A stretch of DNA of 64,000 nt from Nanosyncoccus sp963544575. Lineage in GTDB: Bacteria > Patescibacteriota > Saccharimonadia > Saccharimonadales > Saccharimonadaceae. The notes beneath the pieces were generated by a model. It was not told the origin of the DNA and searched no databases. It worked only from the letters and a program-made list of their open reading frames with translations. Positions within the stretch are counted from its first letter, which is position 1. Each line of letters begins with the position of its first letter. The stretch is taken from contig CAUUFZ010000003.1 of NCBI GenBank assembly GCA_963544575.1, positions 1 to 64,000 on the forward strand. Direction: 5' to 3'. Shown here in pieces: positions 41,190-50,990 of this stretch. A program made the translations under genes and the position numbers.

Positions 41190-44100
41190 CCAACTAATTC
41201 CTTTAAGCCGGAGATTAATTCTGGGCTAGCCTCAATGCGGAATGGCATGCGGAGCGGTTTTTTGATTTCACCATCTTTGAGTACGAGAATAATTTCCGAA
41301 AAACCTGGCGATTCATCACAAAGTTCACGAATCGAAGTGAGTGTGGCGGTATTTTGGGGATTTTCCACCAGAACGAAAAGCTTGAGGCTACGAGGATCAG
41401 CTTCTGGCGCGATAATGCGCTTCGGGGCTTCGGATTCTTCCGATGTGGTAGTAGTTTTAGTAGACCCTGCAGTGGCAGACTTAGCATCCTCAGATTTTGC
41501 GGAAGCAGCTTTAGTAGCTGCAGGCTTAGCTGTTTTTGCAGTATTAACGCTTGACTTAGCATCAGATGCGGATTTGTCAGAATCGCTTTTTTTGGCGGCC
41601 GGCTTTGAAATCGTGACAGTTGGAACATCGGTAGATTTTGGCTTGGCAGCATCTTCACCAGCTGGTTTACGACGGCGGAATTCCTTTTTCGGGGCTTCCG
41701 CTGGGTCGGCCAGACGCGTACCGGTGGACTCATAGGAAGAAAGCTTATCATCAGAAAGAACGGAGATGGATTCGGCAATAATTTTCACATCAGAAGTAAT
41801 ATTGCCATCCTTATCTTTGGCATTAATACGACCGGTAACCTTAATTACATTATCGACCGCGAGACGGTCACTATATTCTTCGTAGGTTTTCGGGAAGACT
41901 AAGAATTCGAGTTCAGACGTCTTACTTTCAATCTTCACGAAGGCCATTTTGGTATTGGATTTCGTGAGAATGGTGCGAATATTAGTAATAATACCGCCCA
42001 CAATCACTTGCTTGCCGTCATTTTCAGGGGTAACCAGTGAAAATGGGTGGGTTTGCTCTTCGAAATAAGTGTCGTATTTATCTAGCGGGTGTGCCGAAAG
42101 GTAGAGCCCCATCAAATCACGTTCCCAGAGAAGTTGGTCTTTTTCGGAAACTTGAGTAGGCGATGGTTGAATGACTGGCTCTGGGATCGAGCCGGCGTCA
42201 CCCATCATACCGAAGAGGTCGGTTTGACCAGAGGCCTTATCTTTTTGGACTTTGGCGCCATAAGCTTGGATGTCTTCGAGGTTAAACAAGAGATCAGTAC
42301 GGTTATGGAAGCGGTCGAAGGCGCCGGTTTTAATAGCGGACTCCCAAGATTTTTTATTAAACTTGGAACCGTCGACACGCGCCGCAAAATCACAGACCGA
42401 CTTGAAGGGTCCGTTTTTATCGCGCTCAGGGATGACAATATCTTCCACCAGGGCCTTACCCATACTTTTAATCGCAGCTAACCCGAAACGAATGGTGTTT
42501 TCGCCACCCACAATACCGAAGTCAGAATAAGATTGATTAATATCAGGGCCAAGTACCTTGATACCCATGCGCTTACATTCGGCAATCTCGATGGCTAGAC
42601 GATCGGTCCAGCGCATATCAGAAGTCATAAGCGCAGCCATGAAGGCATCTGGATAATGTGCCTTGAGATAGGCGGTCCAATAAGCTACTAGAGCATAACA
42701 CGCGGCGTGAGACTTGTTGAAACAGTAGTTAGCGAAGTCGAGCAGCTGCGACCAGAAAGTTTCCGCCTGCTCCTCAGTAGCCCCACCAACTTCTTGGGCA
42801 CCCTTAATAAACTCCGGCTTCACCTTATTCATCAGATCCACCTTCTTTTTACCCACCGCCTTACGAAGCGTATCCGCCTGACCACCAGTAAATCCACACC
42901 ATTCCTTAGAGATCTGCATGAACTGCTCTTGATAAATCAAAATACCGTAGGTAGACTTCAAAGCATTCTCGAGACCTGGATGAAGATAAGTGATCGGTTC
43001 TTCCCCGTGCTTACGACGAATAAAGGAATCAATAAACTGCATTGGGCCCGGACGATAAAGGGCCACCATAGCGATGATATCTTCAAAGCTACTGGCGCGA
43101 AGGTCTTTCAAATAGCGCTTCATACCGGCAGATTCCAGCTGGAAAACACCGGTGGTTTCGGCACGTTGCAAAAGTTCATAAGATTTTTGGTCATCGAGCG
43201 GAATGCTGTAAAGATCAACGTCATCGTGATACACTTTACGGATCATACGCAAGGCGTTATTAATCACCGAAAGATTGGAAAGACCCAAAAAGTCCATCTT
43301 AAGAAGACCTAATTCCTCGACCTGAGTCGAAGGATACTGAGTAGCCAGTGGGCCTTTCGCGGAAACTTCAAGTGGCAAGAATTTGACCAATTCATCCGGC
43401 GCAATCACCACACCACAGGCGTGAACACCGTGAGAGCGAATGGTACCTTCGAGTTTAGAAGCGTAATCGATTACGCGCTTAGCAACCGGATTATGCTCAT
43501 ATTCATGCTTGAGATCGGGAGCGGTTTTGATAGCGTCAGTTAATTTGACATGGTGCCCCATCACCGGGTCTGGCACGAGTTTGGCGATACGGTCAGCCTC
43601 GGCATAGGGCACTTCGAGTACACGCGCCACGTCACGCACGGCGTTTTTAGCCATCATTTTACCAAAAGTCACAATGTTTGCCACGCGACCTTTACCGTAT
43701 TTTTCGGTACAATATTCAATCACCTCGTCACGACGGGTATCCTGGATATCAGTATCGATATCCGGCATGGAGACACGATCAGGGTTCAAGAAACGCTCGA
43801 AGAGAAGACCATATTTCATCGGGTCAAGCTCGGTAATACGCAAAGCGTAGGCTAGAATGGAACCAGCCGCAGAGCCACGGCCTGGACCATAAATAATACG
43901 CTTGGTCTTGCCCCACATAATAAAATCTTGCACGATCAAGAAGTAACCATTGTATCCCATACGGTCAACAACACTTAATTCATAATCGATACGTTCAAGA
44001 ATTTCTGGAGATAATAATTTTCGACATTCCTCGACCGACCAATCTTGCACCTCTTCCTGAGTTTTACCACCATAGCGAAAAGCTAGGCCACGAAAAACCA

Positions 44101-45121
44101 ACTTATCGAGATAAGTTTTATCGGTCTCACCTTTTGGTACGGGAAACTTCGGAATCAAAATACGTCCGAGTTTCATGTCGACATTGCAGCGCTCGGCGAT
44201 CTTGCGAGAGTTTTTAATAGCGTCAGGATATTCTTTACCCCAACGATCAATAATTTCTTGTGGGGGAATGACGTGAAGTTGGAAGTCCTTCAAGGTCATA
44301 CGATTTTGATCGGAAAGATTGGCGGCCGTACCAATACAGAGGAGAATTTCGTGAGCATCCTGATCTTCGTGCTTCAAATAGTGGCCATCACAGGTAACGA
44401 CGAGCGGCAAACCGGTTTCCTTGGCGATTTGCTGTAAGCCTTGGTTGATGCGATCTTGGACTTCCCAGTGAGTCGGTGACTCGGGGTGGCCATGATCTTG
44501 CATCTCGAGATAGAAGCGGTCCTTGTAAACTTCTTTATACCAATCAACTAATTTTCTGGCGCCATCGAGGTCACCATTCTTCAGACGAACTGAAATCTCT
44601 GAACTCGCGCAACCCGAGAGACAAATAATTCCCTCGTTATATTTTTCCATGATTTCATGGTCGATACGAGGCTTGTAATATTTACCGTTAATTTCCGCTT
44701 CGGTAGCGAGACGACAAAGATTTTCAAAACCCTGATCATTCATCGCCAGCAAAGTAATATGATAACGCACCTTATCATGTGCGGGATCCTTATCAGTACG
44801 TTTCCTGGCCGCCACGTAGGCTTCGAGACCCAGAATCGGTTTGATACCCGCAGATTGACCTTCCTTATAAAGCTCGATCAAGCTCGACATGGTGCCGTGA
44901 TCAGTGACCGCCACAGCTTGCATGCCGGTTTCTTTGACATACTTAATGAGATCTGGAACCTTGGTCAGACCGTCAAGAAGTGAATAATGCGTGTGATTAT
45001 GCAGATGCACAAAATCCGCCGGAGCCAAGATATGGTCCGGTGAATCAATTTCTTCGCAAAACTTCAAAAAATCGTCGTTATTTGCCTCGGTAGATGGAGA
45101 GGCCTCTGCGGGCGCCGACAT
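41165..45121 (-). CDS. dnaE: DNA polymerase III alpha subunit
   Basis: The replicative polymerase, 1318 residues. The PHP domain begins with FVHLHNHTHYSLLDG and TDHGTMS; the catalytic acidic motif is PDIDTDIQD, with YGPGRGSAAGSILAYALRIT before it. The tau-binding and OB-fold regions are recognisable (VGGIITNIRTILTKSNTKMA). An Ala/Lys/Ser/Thr-rich low-complexity linker of about 90 residues lies before the last domain and is unusual. It ends with TAG inside a 32-bp tandem duplication. It follows ytxH with no gap. Confidence 0.96.
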   Translation of the reverse strand: MSAPAEASPSTEANNDDFLKFCEEIDSPDHILAPADFVHLHNHTHYSLLDGLTKVPDLIKYVKETGMQAVAVTDHGTMSSLIELYKEGQSAGIKPILGLEAYVAARKRTDKDPAHDKVRYHITLLAMNDQGFENLCRLATEAEINGKYYKPRIDHEIMEKYNEGIICLSGCASSEISVRLKNGDLDGARKLVDWYKEVYKDRFYLEMQDHGHPESPTHWEVQDRINQGLQQIAKETGLPLVVTCDGHYLKHEDQDAHEILLCIGTAANLSDQNRMTLKDFQLHVIPPQEIIDRWGKEYPDAIKNSRKIAERCNVDMKLGRILIPKFPVPKGETDKTYLDKLVFRGLAFRYGGKTQEEVQDWSVEECRKLLSPEILERIDYELSVVDRMGYNGYFLIVQDFIMWGKTKRIIYGPGRGSAAGSILAYALRITELDPMKYGLLFERFLNPDRVSMPDIDTDIQDTRRDEVIEYCTEKYGKGRVANIVTFGKMMAKNAVRDVARVLEVPYAEADRIAKLVPDPVMGHHVKLTDAIKTAPDLKHEYEHNPVAKRVIDYASKLEGTIRSHGVHACGVVIAPDELVKFLPLEVSAKGPLATQYPSTQVEELGLLKMDFLGLSNLSVINNALRMIRKVYHDDVDLYSIPLDDQKSYELLQRAETTGVFQLESAGMKRYLKDLRASSFEDIIAMVALYRPGPMQFIDSFIRRKHGEEPITYLHPGLENALKSTYGILIYQEQFMQISKEWCGFTGGQADTLRKAVGKKKVDLMNKVKPEFIKGAQEVGGATEEQAETFWSQLLDFANYCFNKSHAACYALVAYWTAYLKAHYPDAFMAALMTSDMRWTDRLAIEIAECKRMGIKVLGPDINQSYSDFGIVGGENTIRFGLAAIKSMGKALVEDIVIPERDKNGPFKSVCDFAARVDGSKFNKKSWESAIKTGAFDRFHNRTDLLFNLEDIQAYGAKVQKDKASGQTDLFGMMGDAGSIPEPVIQPSPTQVSEKDQLLWERDLMGLYLSAHPLDKYDTYFEEQTHPFSLVTPENDGKQVIVGGIITNIRTILTKSNTKMAFVKIESKTSELEFLVFPKTYEEYSDRLAVDNVIKVTGRINAKDKDGNITSDVKIIAESISVLSDDKLSSYESTGTRLADPAEAPKKEFRRRKPAGEDAAKPKSTDVPTVTISKPAAKKSDSDKSASDAKSSVNTAKTAKPAATKAASAKSEDAKSATAGSTKTTTTSEESEAPKRIIAPEADPRSLKLFVLVENPQNTATLTSIRELCDESPGFSEIILVLKDGEIKKPLRMPFRIEASPELISGLKELVGENSVVLK

Positions 45122-45424
45122 TTACTCCTCAGTATCGTCGGTTAATTCTTCAGAAACTGCATCTTCGACAGGCTCTACAACCTCGTCTTCGATTTCGGCA
45201 GCTTTCTTTGCAAATTTTTGCTTAAATTTTCCAAAATTAGTTTTCTGTTCGTGATAAATCTTGCCTAGATTCTCTTTTTGATCGTGGTAGAATTTGCCAC
45301 CTTTGGCTTTAATTTCAGCACGAGTTTCTTTGCCAGACTTGGGAGCAGAAAGAACCCCAGCAATCGCACCAAGAGCCATACCAAATATAGCACCGAGAAC
45401 AAAATGACCAGTAGATTTTTTCAT
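45122..45424 (-). CDS. YtxH-domain membrane protein
   Basis: 100 residues with one membrane segment containing a GxxxG-like pattern (VLGAIFGMALGAIAGVLSAP), then KSGKETRAEI as in the YtxH family, and an acidic tail. Function unknown; YtxH proteins are linked to stress in Bacillus. It is cotranscribed with dnaE (its stop adjoins the dnaE start). AAAAAGGAGGAAT precedes the ATG. Confidence 0.8.
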   Translation of the reverse strand: MKKSTGHFVLGAIFGMALGAIAGVLSAPKSGKETRAEIKAKGGKFYHDQKENLGKIYHEQKTNFGKFKQKFAKKAAEIEDEVVEPVEDAVSEELTDDTEE

Positions 45425-45457
45425 ATTCCTCCTTTTTGTTAATATATTTATATTATA

Positions 45458-45769
45458 TTACTTTGTCGACTTTTTTGCAGTAGTCTTTTTGGTAGAAGTA
45501 CGAGGTTTAGATGGATTAATAAAACTCATCAGCTTCTTAGTCAGAATATCCTTCACTAAACTTTTCGCAAGAGGTCCGACCGAGGTCATATCCTTAATGT
45601 TATCTGCCACGTCATCGGCTTTTTCGGCGATAGATTGACCAGTCTGGACCATGATTTCAATCTCAGAGAGTAGGTGAATGAATTTAACCAAGAAAATAAT
45701 TCCGACCACCAGAAAGACTAACAAAGTCATTGATAAAATCGCTACTAAAATCCATTCTGCTGTATTCAT
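45458..45769 (-). CDS. Hypothetical single-pass membrane protein with basic tail (103 aa)
   Basis: One N-terminal membrane segment (about residues 7-30), an amphipathic helix (SEIEIMVQTGQSIAEKADDV) reminiscent of DUF948-type proteins, and a Lys/Thr-rich tail (TSTKKTTAKKSTK). AGAAAGGTTTAT precedes the start. It sits before ytxH-dnaE, probably in the same transcription unit. Confidence 0.7.
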   Translation of the reverse strand: MNTAEWILVAILSMTLLVFLVVGIIFLVKFIHLLSEIEIMVQTGQSIAEKADDVADNIKDMTSVGPLAKSLVKDILTKKLMSFINPSKPRTSTKKTTAKKSTK

Positions 45770-45788
45770 ATAAACCTTTCTGGTAACT

Positions 45789-45797
45789 ATTTTAGCA
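45789..45797 (-). promoter_or_regulatory. Extended -10 of the 103-residue gene
   Basis: TGC-TAAAAT on the minus strand before the 45769 start. Coordinates are accurate to a few bases. Confidence 0.5.
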
Positions 45798-45817
45798 TAA
45801 GTTCGATGAAATAAAAA

Positions 45818-45842
45818 ATATAACTGGAGCTGCCAGTTATAT
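45818..45842 (-). terminator. Terminator of galU
   Basis: ATATAACTGG-cagct-CCAGTTATAT followed by TTTTTT on the minus strand. Confidence 0.85.
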
Positions 45843-45911
45843 TTTTTTAGCCAAGCGGATTACGGGTTATACTGTAATCTTCACGGATGGCATTTTACTT
45901 TGAGATGAAAT

Positions 45912-46790
45912 TTAGATTTCGCGAATAAATTTCTTGATATCTTCACCAAAGTCTTCGTACATGAAGTTATAGGCAAGTGAAGCAAGAGCGTAATTCTTTG
46001 GGTCACCAGTAGTCATCCAACGACCCTTGGTTTTTTCGACGTAGACGTTGCCAGTTTCGGCCATCTTAGTAATCGCATCGACTGTCCAGAGTTCATTATC
46101 GAGACCAATATTCTTTGGATCAAGGTGCTCAAAAACTTCTGGGGTCAAAAGATAGCGTCCATAGGAGGTGAGATTAGATGGAGCCTGTTCGATGGCTGGT
46201 TTTTCGATGATATTTTCGAGAGTTTGAAGTTCAGTGTCACGAAGTTTAATAATGCCATACTTATTCAAAACTTCGCGTGGCATTTCTTGAGAAATAATGA
46301 TAGCCTTAGCATCTTCATGTTTCTTGTATGAATCAATCAAGGTTTTGATATCAGAGTGACCGAAAACTACATCATCAGAATAGGCGACGACGAAGGCTTC
46401 ATCATCACGAATGTAAGGACGGGCGGAAGCAATTGGAGAACCGTTACCATATGGATAGCTTTGATCTTGTTCGATGACGGTGATTTTTGGAAAATCGAGA
46501 ACGCGCTGCACTGGGGCATAACGATCAAGCTTGCCCTGAGAAGCGAGTTGCTTACGAATACGGTTAACCGAGTTATTAAAATAATCTTCGTAAATCCCCT
46601 TACCTTCTGGAGTGGCGACGATGATAATTTCTTTGATGCCTGCATCCACACATTCTTCAACTACGAGTTGCATGATTGGGCGATTGCCAAGTGGGAGCAT
46701 GGCCTTAGGTACGGTTTTAGTAATTGGTAGATAGCGGCTAGCAAAGCCAGCGTCAGTAATAACTGCCTTGGTAGGTAACTTATATTTCAT
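45912..46790 (-). CDS. galU: UTP-glucose-1-phosphate uridylyltransferase
   Basis: Makes UDP-glucose for envelope glycans; 292 residues. Nucleotidyltransferase motif is KAVITDAGFASRYLPITKTV, an unusual version of the canonical AAGxGTRxLPxTK (Gly-Thr-Arg replaced by Ala-Ser-Arg), followed by KAMLPLGNRPIMQLVVEECV. The ATG at 46790 has an AAGGAGAAATT site; a longer frame lies within the promoter. Confidence 0.9.
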   Translation of the reverse strand: MKYKLPTKAVITDAGFASRYLPITKTVPKAMLPLGNRPIMQLVVEECVDAGIKEIIIVATPEGKGIYEDYFNNSVNRIRKQLASQGKLDRYAPVQRVLDFPKITVIEQDQSYPYGNGSPIASARPYIRDDEAFVVAYSDDVVFGHSDIKTLIDSYKKHEDAKAIIISQEMPREVLNKYGIIKLRDTELQTLENIIEKPAIEQAPSNLTSYGRYLLTPEVFEHLDPKNIGLDNELWTVDAITKMAETGNVYVEKTKGRWMTTGDPKNYALASLAYNFMYEDFGEDIKKFIREI

Positions 46791-46809
46791 AATTTCTCCT
46801 TGAGTCTTT

Positions 46810-46838
46810 ATTATACAAGATTGACACATAATAGTCAA
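46810..46838 (-). promoter_or_regulatory. Promoter of galU
   Basis: TTGACT (46833-46838), 17 bp, TATAAT (46810-46815) on the minus strand. Confidence 0.85.
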
Positions 46839-46872
46839 AGATTACAGGGGTGAACTATACTCAATAAATAAA

Positions 46873-46895
46873 AAATAGGGCACGTGGCCCTATTT
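46873..46895 (-). terminator. Terminator of the DUF308 protein gene
   Basis: AAATAGGG-ccacgtg-CCCTATTT followed by T-rich sequence on the minus strand. Confidence 0.8.
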
Positions 46896-46905
46896 AGGAT
46901 GAGGA

Positions 46906-47664
46906 TTATTTTTTAGAAATTTTCTTGGCAGTTGGTTTTTTGATTTTCTTGGTAGCGGATTTTTTAACTGACTTATGCGCAGTTTTTTCACCAAGATTTT
47001 TTGACTTATAGACACGATCTGGTTTTACAGAAAGTTCTTTAATGGCGGCAATTTTCTTAGCATTCTTGATAGACTTAGCACGATATTCTTCGCGTTTTTC
47101 ACGAAGCTCGGTTTCGTATTCGTGTTTTTGTTCCTTATTGTGGATGGCATAAATCAGATTAGAGATACCAAAAATCATCATGTAGGAGCCAAAATATTTA
47201 ATAAATGGCAGATTACCGAGATGTCCAGCATTTACAACCACGATTCCGATAATACAACCGGAAATACCAGTGAGCACCCAAATAAAACGGTCCGTCAAAT
47301 CATCCACGGAGCCGAGACCAATAAAGATCTCAAGAATACCACGCGTAATGGTGTAGAGACCAATGATGGCGAGGTGCCAGATGGCGTTCTGATCCTTAGC
47401 AAAGAGCATTGTGAAAGCCGTGGCGATTTCTAGTACGGCCATGAGAAGTGAAAGACCCCAGGTTTCCTTCAAGTGGGTACGAGTAAGGAGGTTCAACATC
47501 TCGATAATGCCGAGACCGAGCAAGACTGTACCAGCAATCACAATAATTGCCTCGAGACTATTAAGATTAGTAAAGAGGGCGTACCAGCCGAAAAGAAGTG
47601 CCAACACACCCTGCAATGCGAAGATTAGCCAGTGGCTATCAATATATTTTCGCTTGATTGACAT
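46906..47664 (-). CDS. HdeD/DUF308-family membrane protein
   Basis: 252 residues with about six membrane segments in three pairs, as in DUF308 (HdeD) proteins, including WGLSLLMAVLEIATAFTMLF and LAIIGLYTITRGILEIFIGL. A basic cytoplasmic tail of about 70 residues ends in KKSATKKIKKPTAKKISKK. Role unknown; HdeD in E. coli is linked to acid stress. It has an extended -10 (TGCTAAAAT) and an AAGGAAAATTAT site. Confidence 0.8.
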   Translation of the reverse strand: MSIKRKYIDSHWLIFALQGVLALLFGWYALFTNLNSLEAIIVIAGTVLLGLGIIEMLNLLTRTHLKETWGLSLLMAVLEIATAFTMLFAKDQNAIWHLAIIGLYTITRGILEIFIGLGSVDDLTDRFIWVLTGISGCIIGIVVVNAGHLGNLPFIKYFGSYMMIFGISNLIYAIHNKEQKHEYETELREKREEYRAKSIKNAKKIAAIKELSVKPDRVYKSKNLGEKTAHKSVKKSATKKIKKPTAKKISKK

Positions 47665-47746
47665 ATAATTTTCCTTGTTAATTCTTATGCTTATTTTAGC
47701 ATAAAAAAGAAAATAAAGCTGAGTTTACTGAAATATCACAAAAAAA

Positions 47747-47775
47747 CCTCGAATTCGTTTTTGATAAATTCGAGG
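47747..47775 (-). terminator. Terminator of the envelope operon
   Basis: CCTCGAATT / AATTCGAGG followed by TTTTTTT on the minus strand. Confidence 0.85.
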
Positions 47776-47797
47776 CGGTATAGCCAACCTTAAAAAT

Positions 47798-48826
47798 TTA
47801 GACGTGGCGAACTTTACGGCGTAGAGTTTCAATCGGAAGAGTCTTAGTGTAGTAAGAGATTTTATCTAGAACGAGATCTCTAGCTTCGAGATATTTTAAT
47901 TCTTCGACACCAAAACCACGCTTAAAGACTGAGACTCCATAAAATCGATGCTTGGTGTCATTTTCGTCGACAATACCCCAGAAATTATAGCGCTTAATGC
48001 CACGCTTTCTGGCGTCACGCATGGCTTCCATATGGAGAAGTGGAGCGCCGGAATACTTAGTACCGAGTTCGGAAGAAACTCCGTAATGATAAGAGGCTTC
48101 ATTGCCGTAGAAAATCATGAAGTTTTCGGCAAGAATTTCACCATTGAGCTTGGCAATATAAAGTACCGCCTCGTCATTTTTGGCAAATGCAGCAAACTGT
48201 TTAGTAAGAAAGTCTTCGGAAAAAGCATAAAAATCATGGCGTTTAGCAGTTTGCAATTCAATTTGATAAAAATCATGAATCGCTTTCGGGTCGGAAGTTT
48301 TTTCAATGGTGATTTGATTCTTCTCAGCTTTACGAAGAGCGCGGCGCAGACGCTGACGCATGTTTTTAAGAATTTCTTCTTCGGAATTTTCTAGATTGAG
48401 CACACCGGCAAATTCCACCGAAAGATACATCGGGGCTTTGCGGAAGCCAAGCTGCTGAAAAGTCTTCGCGTTTTCAGGGGTATTCTGAAGCTGAGGACGC
48501 ACGCGGACAAAAGTACATTTGAGCTTTTTAGCCTGCAGCTTCATGTCGTCGAAAATCAGTTTTTTAATTTCTTGGTTGGTCCAATCAAAAATCGGCCCAC
48601 CAGCTATGGCAAGATGACGGCCACGCTTGGCCGGTTCAACTTCGCCAGCATAAACTCCCACGAGTTGGTTATTTTCGTCATAGATACCACGACGCACAAT
48701 ATCAAAACCGCGGGAGAAGTAGAATTCGTAGAAATCCCAGGATTGCAAAAAGTTAGCATCCGGATGTGCGGTAACAAATTCATCCCATTCGGTTTGATTT
48801 TCGACAGTTTTGACGGTGTATTTCAT
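47798..48826 (-). CDS. FemAB-family peptidyltransferase
   Basis: A GNAT-like enzyme expected to add an amino acid from aminoacyl-tRNA to the peptidoglycan stem, 342 residues. Two half-domains are seen; ILKNMRQRLRRALRKAEKNQ and the C-terminal APLLHMEAMRDARKRGIKRYNFWGI are FemX/FemAB hallmarks. It is paralogous to the second half of the upstream fusion protein. It is the last gene of the MurF-like operon; AAAAAAGGAAACT precedes the start. Confidence 0.85.
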   Translation of the reverse strand: MKYTVKTVENQTEWDEFVTAHPDANFLQSWDFYEFYFSRGFDIVRRGIYDENNQLVGVYAGEVEPAKRGRHLAIAGGPIFDWTNQEIKKLIFDDMKLQAKKLKCTFVRVRPQLQNTPENAKTFQQLGFRKAPMYLSVEFAGVLNLENSEEEILKNMRQRLRRALRKAEKNQITIEKTSDPKAIHDFYQIELQTAKRHDFYAFSEDFLTKQFAAFAKNDEAVLYIAKLNGEILAENFMIFYGNEASYHYGVSSELGTKYSGAPLLHMEAMRDARKRGIKRYNFWGIVDENDTKHRFYGVSVFKRGFGVEELKYLEARDLVLDKISYYTKTLPIETLRRKVRHV

Positions 48827-48842
48827 AGTTTCCTTTTTTAAT

Positions 48843-50990
48843 TTATAGGTGACGTTTTTTGCGACGAGCGTCTTCGACTAGACGAATCAGGGTGTAGTGA
48901 AGTTTTTTGACCGGAAGGTCATGAGCATGTAGATAATCAAATTTTTCACCGCCAAAGCCAGTCTTAAAAGTAGTGACCCCGGCAAATTTATGATTCTTTT
49001 GGCCGGCCGGAGCAATTCCCCAGAGATTATAACGAAGTTTTCCCTGCTTTTTTAGGTCTCTCATTACATACCATTGAAGTGCATAGGCGCCTGGGAATTT
49101 GTAATTTAGTTCGGTGGAAGCTGCCTCAAAATAATCACCTTCTAGCGCATCAGTTAAGACTAAACCGTAAGCTACTGGTTTACCATCGAGGGTGGCGCGG
49201 TAAATCTGAAGATCAGAGCCGAAAGCCTTGGCATAGGCATTGAGATCCTTGCGGCGTGGCGGAATAAAACCTTGACGCTTGGCGGTTTCGGCTTGAATCT
49301 GGTGAAATTCACGGAGAATTTCAGGTGTATTGGATTTTTCAACCTTGAAATTTAGTTTCTCTGAACGACGCACCTCATAACGAGTTTGACGACGCATGTT
49401 TTTTAGGAGATCTTCTTCAGATTGAGTGAGATCAACGAAAATAGTATTTTCGGCATGAAGAAAATAGGAGGCAGAAAGCGACGGAAGCGACTCGATAAGT
49501 GCACGATTTTCTGGGGTCTCCTCGAGATTTGGACGAAAACGCACGAAGACACAATTATTTTGCTTGGCATAGCGGTAAATTTCAGCCATAGCCAGTTCCA
49601 ATTCATTACGATTAGTATAATCTAGAATTGGTCCGCACGGAATCTCGAGAAAACGACCACGCTTTGCATCTTTAATAATGGCCAGACAATAAGATTTTTC
49701 ACTAAACATCAAGAAGATAGGTTTATGGCCGATGGATTTATTGACTTCATACCACTGTTTGGACTGCAAGAAATTAGTGTGAGAGGCGGCGTGGCGAAGC
49801 GTATCGATGTGTTCTATTTCGACTTCAGAAAGAGACTTCTTGGTCGAAAATGGTACGATTTTTTCACCTTGAGAATTTATTTCATATTGATTAATGAGAT
49901 GCCTAGCTTCAGCAAGCTCGAAAATCGTCAACCAATTCGGCAAATTAATCAGATGCTTGGCGGCAGAAACTGCATTTGGACAAGATTTTTCATTAAAATT
50001 AGCTTGGGCATAGTATCTCTCTGGTGAGACTGGTGAGCTATACCAAATATCATCCATAATGAAGCCTGCGGCCGTGAGTTTTTTCAATAATTCTTCCCGA
50101 TTTTCCACAAAATAGAATCGACGAAGTGGGGCGCGATGTTTAATTTTCTTAAGATCAGATAAAGCAAGCTTGGCCTGCCAATGGGTGAGGCGAATAGAAC
50201 TATCTAGCCTGGCATCAGCGGATTTCTGGATTTGATGAGTCTTCAATAAAAACGCGGTATAGAGGCGACCAAAATTAAGGCGACCAAGCTGCAAATGGAA
50301 TAAAGCACGGGTAATGGCGCCAAAAAGCGGATATAGACGAGTACGAAAACGATCAGCAAAGCTTGGCAGATTAGTTGGAATAGTGAAGGATTTTTTTCGC
50401 TTATCAGTTTTACGGAGGAATAATAATCCACCAGAAATTAGATCGAGAGATTTCCCCTTACCAAAACTCATGATGACGGCATCCCCCACCGTACCGGCTT
50501 CGCGACCATCCGGATAATCCATCCCGACACAGTGCGCAAGATCCTCGATTAGTGCGAGGTTATATTTTTTTGCGACAGATTCAATATTTACCATATCACA
50601 TGGATAAGCTAAATTATTCTGTACAATCACCGCTTTAATTTCGGGATTTTTCGCGCAGGCTTTTTCGAGATTTTTAGCATCAAAATGGAGATTTTCGAGA
50701 TTCACATCAAGGTAAACCGGCTCACAGCCAGCACTACGTACTGCTTCCACGACCGCGAAGCAAGTCAAAGCTGTAATCGCCACCTTATCGCCTGGTTTAG
50801 TGAAATATTTAATAGCCTCAGAAAGTGCAGTACGTCCTGAACCATAAAGCGCAACATTTTCCGCTTCCACTTGATAGCGGTCTGCAATATAAGCTTTTAA
50901 TTTTTCAGAATCTCGCTTAAAGCCAAAAGTGAATAATTGCCTCAAGGTCTTTTTCAAACCAAATTGACTAGCGTGCGCGATAAATTTCAT
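48843..50990 (-). CDS. DegT/DnrJ aminotransferase-FemAB fusion protein
   Basis: 715 residues joining two enzymes. Residues 1 to about 375 are a DegT/DnrJ/EryC1-type PLP protein: YGSGRTALSEAIKYF, DLAHCVGMDYPDGREAGTVG and MSFGKGKSLDLISGG, with the PLP lysine probably Lys178 or Lys180. Residues about 390-715 are a FemAB domain (LLKNMRRQTRYEVRRSEKLN, GAYALQWYVMRDLKKQGKLR) closely similar to the next gene. The fusion suggests that an amino sugar or amino acid made by the first part is attached to the cell wall by the second. It overlaps the hydrolase gene by one base. Confidence 0.85.
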   Translation of the reverse strand: MKFIAHASQFGLKKTLRQLFTFGFKRDSEKLKAYIADRYQVEAENVALYGSGRTALSEAIKYFTKPGDKVAITALTCFAVVEAVRSAGCEPVYLDVNLENLHFDAKNLEKACAKNPEIKAVIVQNNLAYPCDMVNIESVAKKYNLALIEDLAHCVGMDYPDGREAGTVGDAVIMSFGKGKSLDLISGGLLFLRKTDKRKKSFTIPTNLPSFADRFRTRLYPLFGAITRALFHLQLGRLNFGRLYTAFLLKTHQIQKSADARLDSSIRLTHWQAKLALSDLKKIKHRAPLRRFYFVENREELLKKLTAAGFIMDDIWYSSPVSPERYYAQANFNEKSCPNAVSAAKHLINLPNWLTIFELAEARHLINQYEINSQGEKIVPFSTKKSLSEVEIEHIDTLRHAASHTNFLQSKQWYEVNKSIGHKPIFLMFSEKSYCLAIIKDAKRGRFLEIPCGPILDYTNRNELELAMAEIYRYAKQNNCVFVRFRPNLEETPENRALIESLPSLSASYFLHAENTIFVDLTQSEEDLLKNMRRQTRYEVRRSEKLNFKVEKSNTPEILREFHQIQAETAKRQGFIPPRRKDLNAYAKAFGSDLQIYRATLDGKPVAYGLVLTDALEGDYFEAASTELNYKFPGAYALQWYVMRDLKKQGKLRYNLWGIAPAGQKNHKFAGVTTFKTGFGGEKFDYLHAHDLPVKKLHYTLIRLVEDARRKKRHL

